Shown in pieces: positions 6,418 through 7,098 of a stretch of 7,098 nt of DNA. Both the position numbers and the translations under genes were made by a program. Under the pieces are notes generated by a model. That model had not been told where the DNA came from and ran no database searches. It saw only the letters and a list, made by a program, of their open reading frames with translations. The first letter of the stretch is position 1; each line of letters begins with the position of its first letter. The stretch is taken from NCBI GenBank assembly GCA_025354065.1, contig JANXNM010000320.1:1-7098 (forward strand), given 5' to 3'. The DNA is from Synechococcales cyanobacterium 340R_concoct_173_sub. Its GTDB lineage: Bacteria; Cyanobacteriota; Cyanobacteriia; Leptolyngbyales; Leptolyngbyaceae.

Positions 6418-6567
6418 ATGCCAGCGATCGCACCAATCAAACGTCGAAAATTTACTCGGTACTTGAAGCAATGCAGATTTATAAGTCCCTGCTCTAGTGA
6501 ATTACAGCAGCAAAACCACTATAAGTCCCCAACACAAAACCACACACTTAAGCCATCTTGCCTGTAG
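6418..6567 (+). pseudogene. hicA: Truncated HicA-like toxin relic
   Basis: ATG 6418 opens a 49-codon frame: MPAIAPIKRRKFTRYLKQCR, then FISPCSSELQQQNHYKSPTQ and NHTLKPSCL, stop TAG 6565-6567. The first half resembles HicA mRNA interferases (M..I.PI.RRDLIRYLKQLGF.GPYSGGKH), which cleave mRNA and are held by HicB. After CSS the expected GGKHxxM with the catalytic His and the IPNPH segment cannot be followed. Instead the sequence enters the 32-bp repeat at 6506-6537. It lacks the functional half and is about two thirds of a normal HicA of about 70 residues. Placement immediately after a HicB tail supports the reading. The assignment rests on a short stretch. Confidence 0.5.
6506..6537 (+). repeat. 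32-bp direct repeat, copy 2 (31/32 match with 1443-1474)
   Basis: Same orientation as copy 1 and identical over the first 26 bases. It begins where the hicA-like reading stops resembling HicA, so it may mark a junction, or it may be an eroded piece of hicA itself (it reads QQNHYKSPTQ in that frame). Its 10-base word TATAAGTCCC also occurs at 6480-6489, 40 bp earlier. Confidence 0.75.
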
Positions 6568-6747
6568 ATTTCCTAAACTTCCGAAATAAAATGAAACAAA
6601 ACCCCTCAAACTCGTCTATCCTAGCAACGGGAAAAACGTCAATGCCAAAACAACAATAATAAGTCACGATCTCGATTGATACGCTTACCCTTCGCTCAAG
6701 CAAAAAGCATTCACAGAACTCACCCCCTTAGATTCTCCCCCTAACCC

Positions 6748-7098
6748 ATGTCCAACGCAATCAAGTTCAACGCCGCCAAAACCACCCTTCTCACCGTCGC
6801 CCTAGCCGCCCTTAGTCTCTTCAGCCCCAAAAACGCCCTAGCTGCCAGCCTCGAACTCCGGGTCGCGATCGAAGAAAACGTCTCTCAAGTGCGCATCGGT
6901 AGCTCCGTCAACGCAACTATCACCGACGCAAGCACCAACCAAACCCTCGGCGAAATCCAAGGCATGAATGGCTTCACTGCCACAACAGGCGGACGTGGCA
7001 TCGCCCTAGATAAGTTCAGTGCCCCCCGAATCGCTATCAACCCCAAAGACCCCAACGGAGTCGTCTGGATCGGCGATCGTTGGTACCGAGGTCGCACC
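6748..7098 (+). CDS. SpoIID/LytB-type secreted cell-wall protein, N-terminal part
   Basis: The 117 codons visible from ATG 6748 to the window edge start with a signal peptide: basic MSNAIKFNAAK, hydrophobic TLLTVALAALSLF, and a likely cleavage after NALA (about residue 32). The mature part begins LELRVAIEENVSQVRIGSS (35-53) and continues to VVWIGDRWYRGRT (105-117). This is the N-terminal beta-rich stretch of cyanobacterial SpoIID/LytB-domain proteins, relatives of the sporulation factor SpoIID, a lytic transglycosylase that acts on denuded peptidoglycan, and of the amidase enhancer LytB. The catalytic region lies beyond the window. Export to the periplasm or cell wall is expected. No clear Shine-Dalgarno precedes the ATG, which is usual in cyanobacteria. 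C-rich codon use matches rnz and marks the return to host backbone. Confidence 0.85.
   Translation, partial: MSNAIKFNAAKTTLLTVALAALSLFSPKNALAASLELRVAIEENVSQVRIGSSVNATITDASTNQTLGEIQGMNGFTATTGGRGIALDKFSAPRIAINPKDPNGVVWIGDRWYRGRT

Noticed and set aside
6480..6529. TATAAGTCCC occurring twice 40 bp apart, as a possible iteron or CRISPR-like unit
   Set aside because: Only two copies of a 10-mer occur here, with no regular array and dissimilar flanks.
6885..7097. Minus-strand open frame opposite the SpoIID-type gene
   Set aside because: It is antisense to a well-supported secreted protein gene and has no features of its own.

Overview
The window reads as cyanobacterial chromosome. Evidence is the repeated HIP1-type GCGATCG sites (full GCGATCGC octamers at 1367-1374 and 6424-6431), an RNase Z of cyanobacterial type, a SpoIID-type gene of the kind common in cyanobacteria, and a Tc1/mariner-like IS630-group element resembling cyanobacterial ISY100. 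A filamentous, Oscillatoriales-like host is my guess only.

Layout. Two GC-richer, conserved segments flank a visibly AT-richer accessory segment. Left flank: the 3' end of an unrecognised cysteine-containing gene (2-403, +), converging on and overlapping by 32 bp the RNase Z gene rnz (372-1415, -), which has a plausible promoter at 1455-1483. Right flank: the 5' end of a secreted SpoIID/LytB-type protein (6748 to the window edge, +).

The middle (about 1430-6700) is an island of decaying accessory DNA. It holds (i) a broken HicB-family antitoxin gene (1526-1797) with one frameshift and two nonsense codons; (ii) a 951-bp insertion sequence (1850-2800) with near-perfect inverted ends, a TA target duplication and a DDE transposase broken by two frame changes; (iii) a large SF1A (UvrD/Rep-like) helicase gene whose reading starts at 2947, is cut by an in-frame TGA at 3061-3063, and then stays open to 5985; and (iv) a second HicB/HicA relic (about 6349-6567) whose HicB tail is clearly related to that of the first.

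The island therefore has hicB tails on both sides of an IS plus a helicase-nuclease-like gene, a typical accessory hotspot between housekeeping genes. The most unusual gene is the helicase: N-terminal small domain, long charged coiled coil, helicase core with a PD-(D/E)XK-like insert, and a small C-terminal GYGWD...K.WW module. Its complete form would be 1,012 codons. No tRNA, rRNA or CRISPR array is visible.
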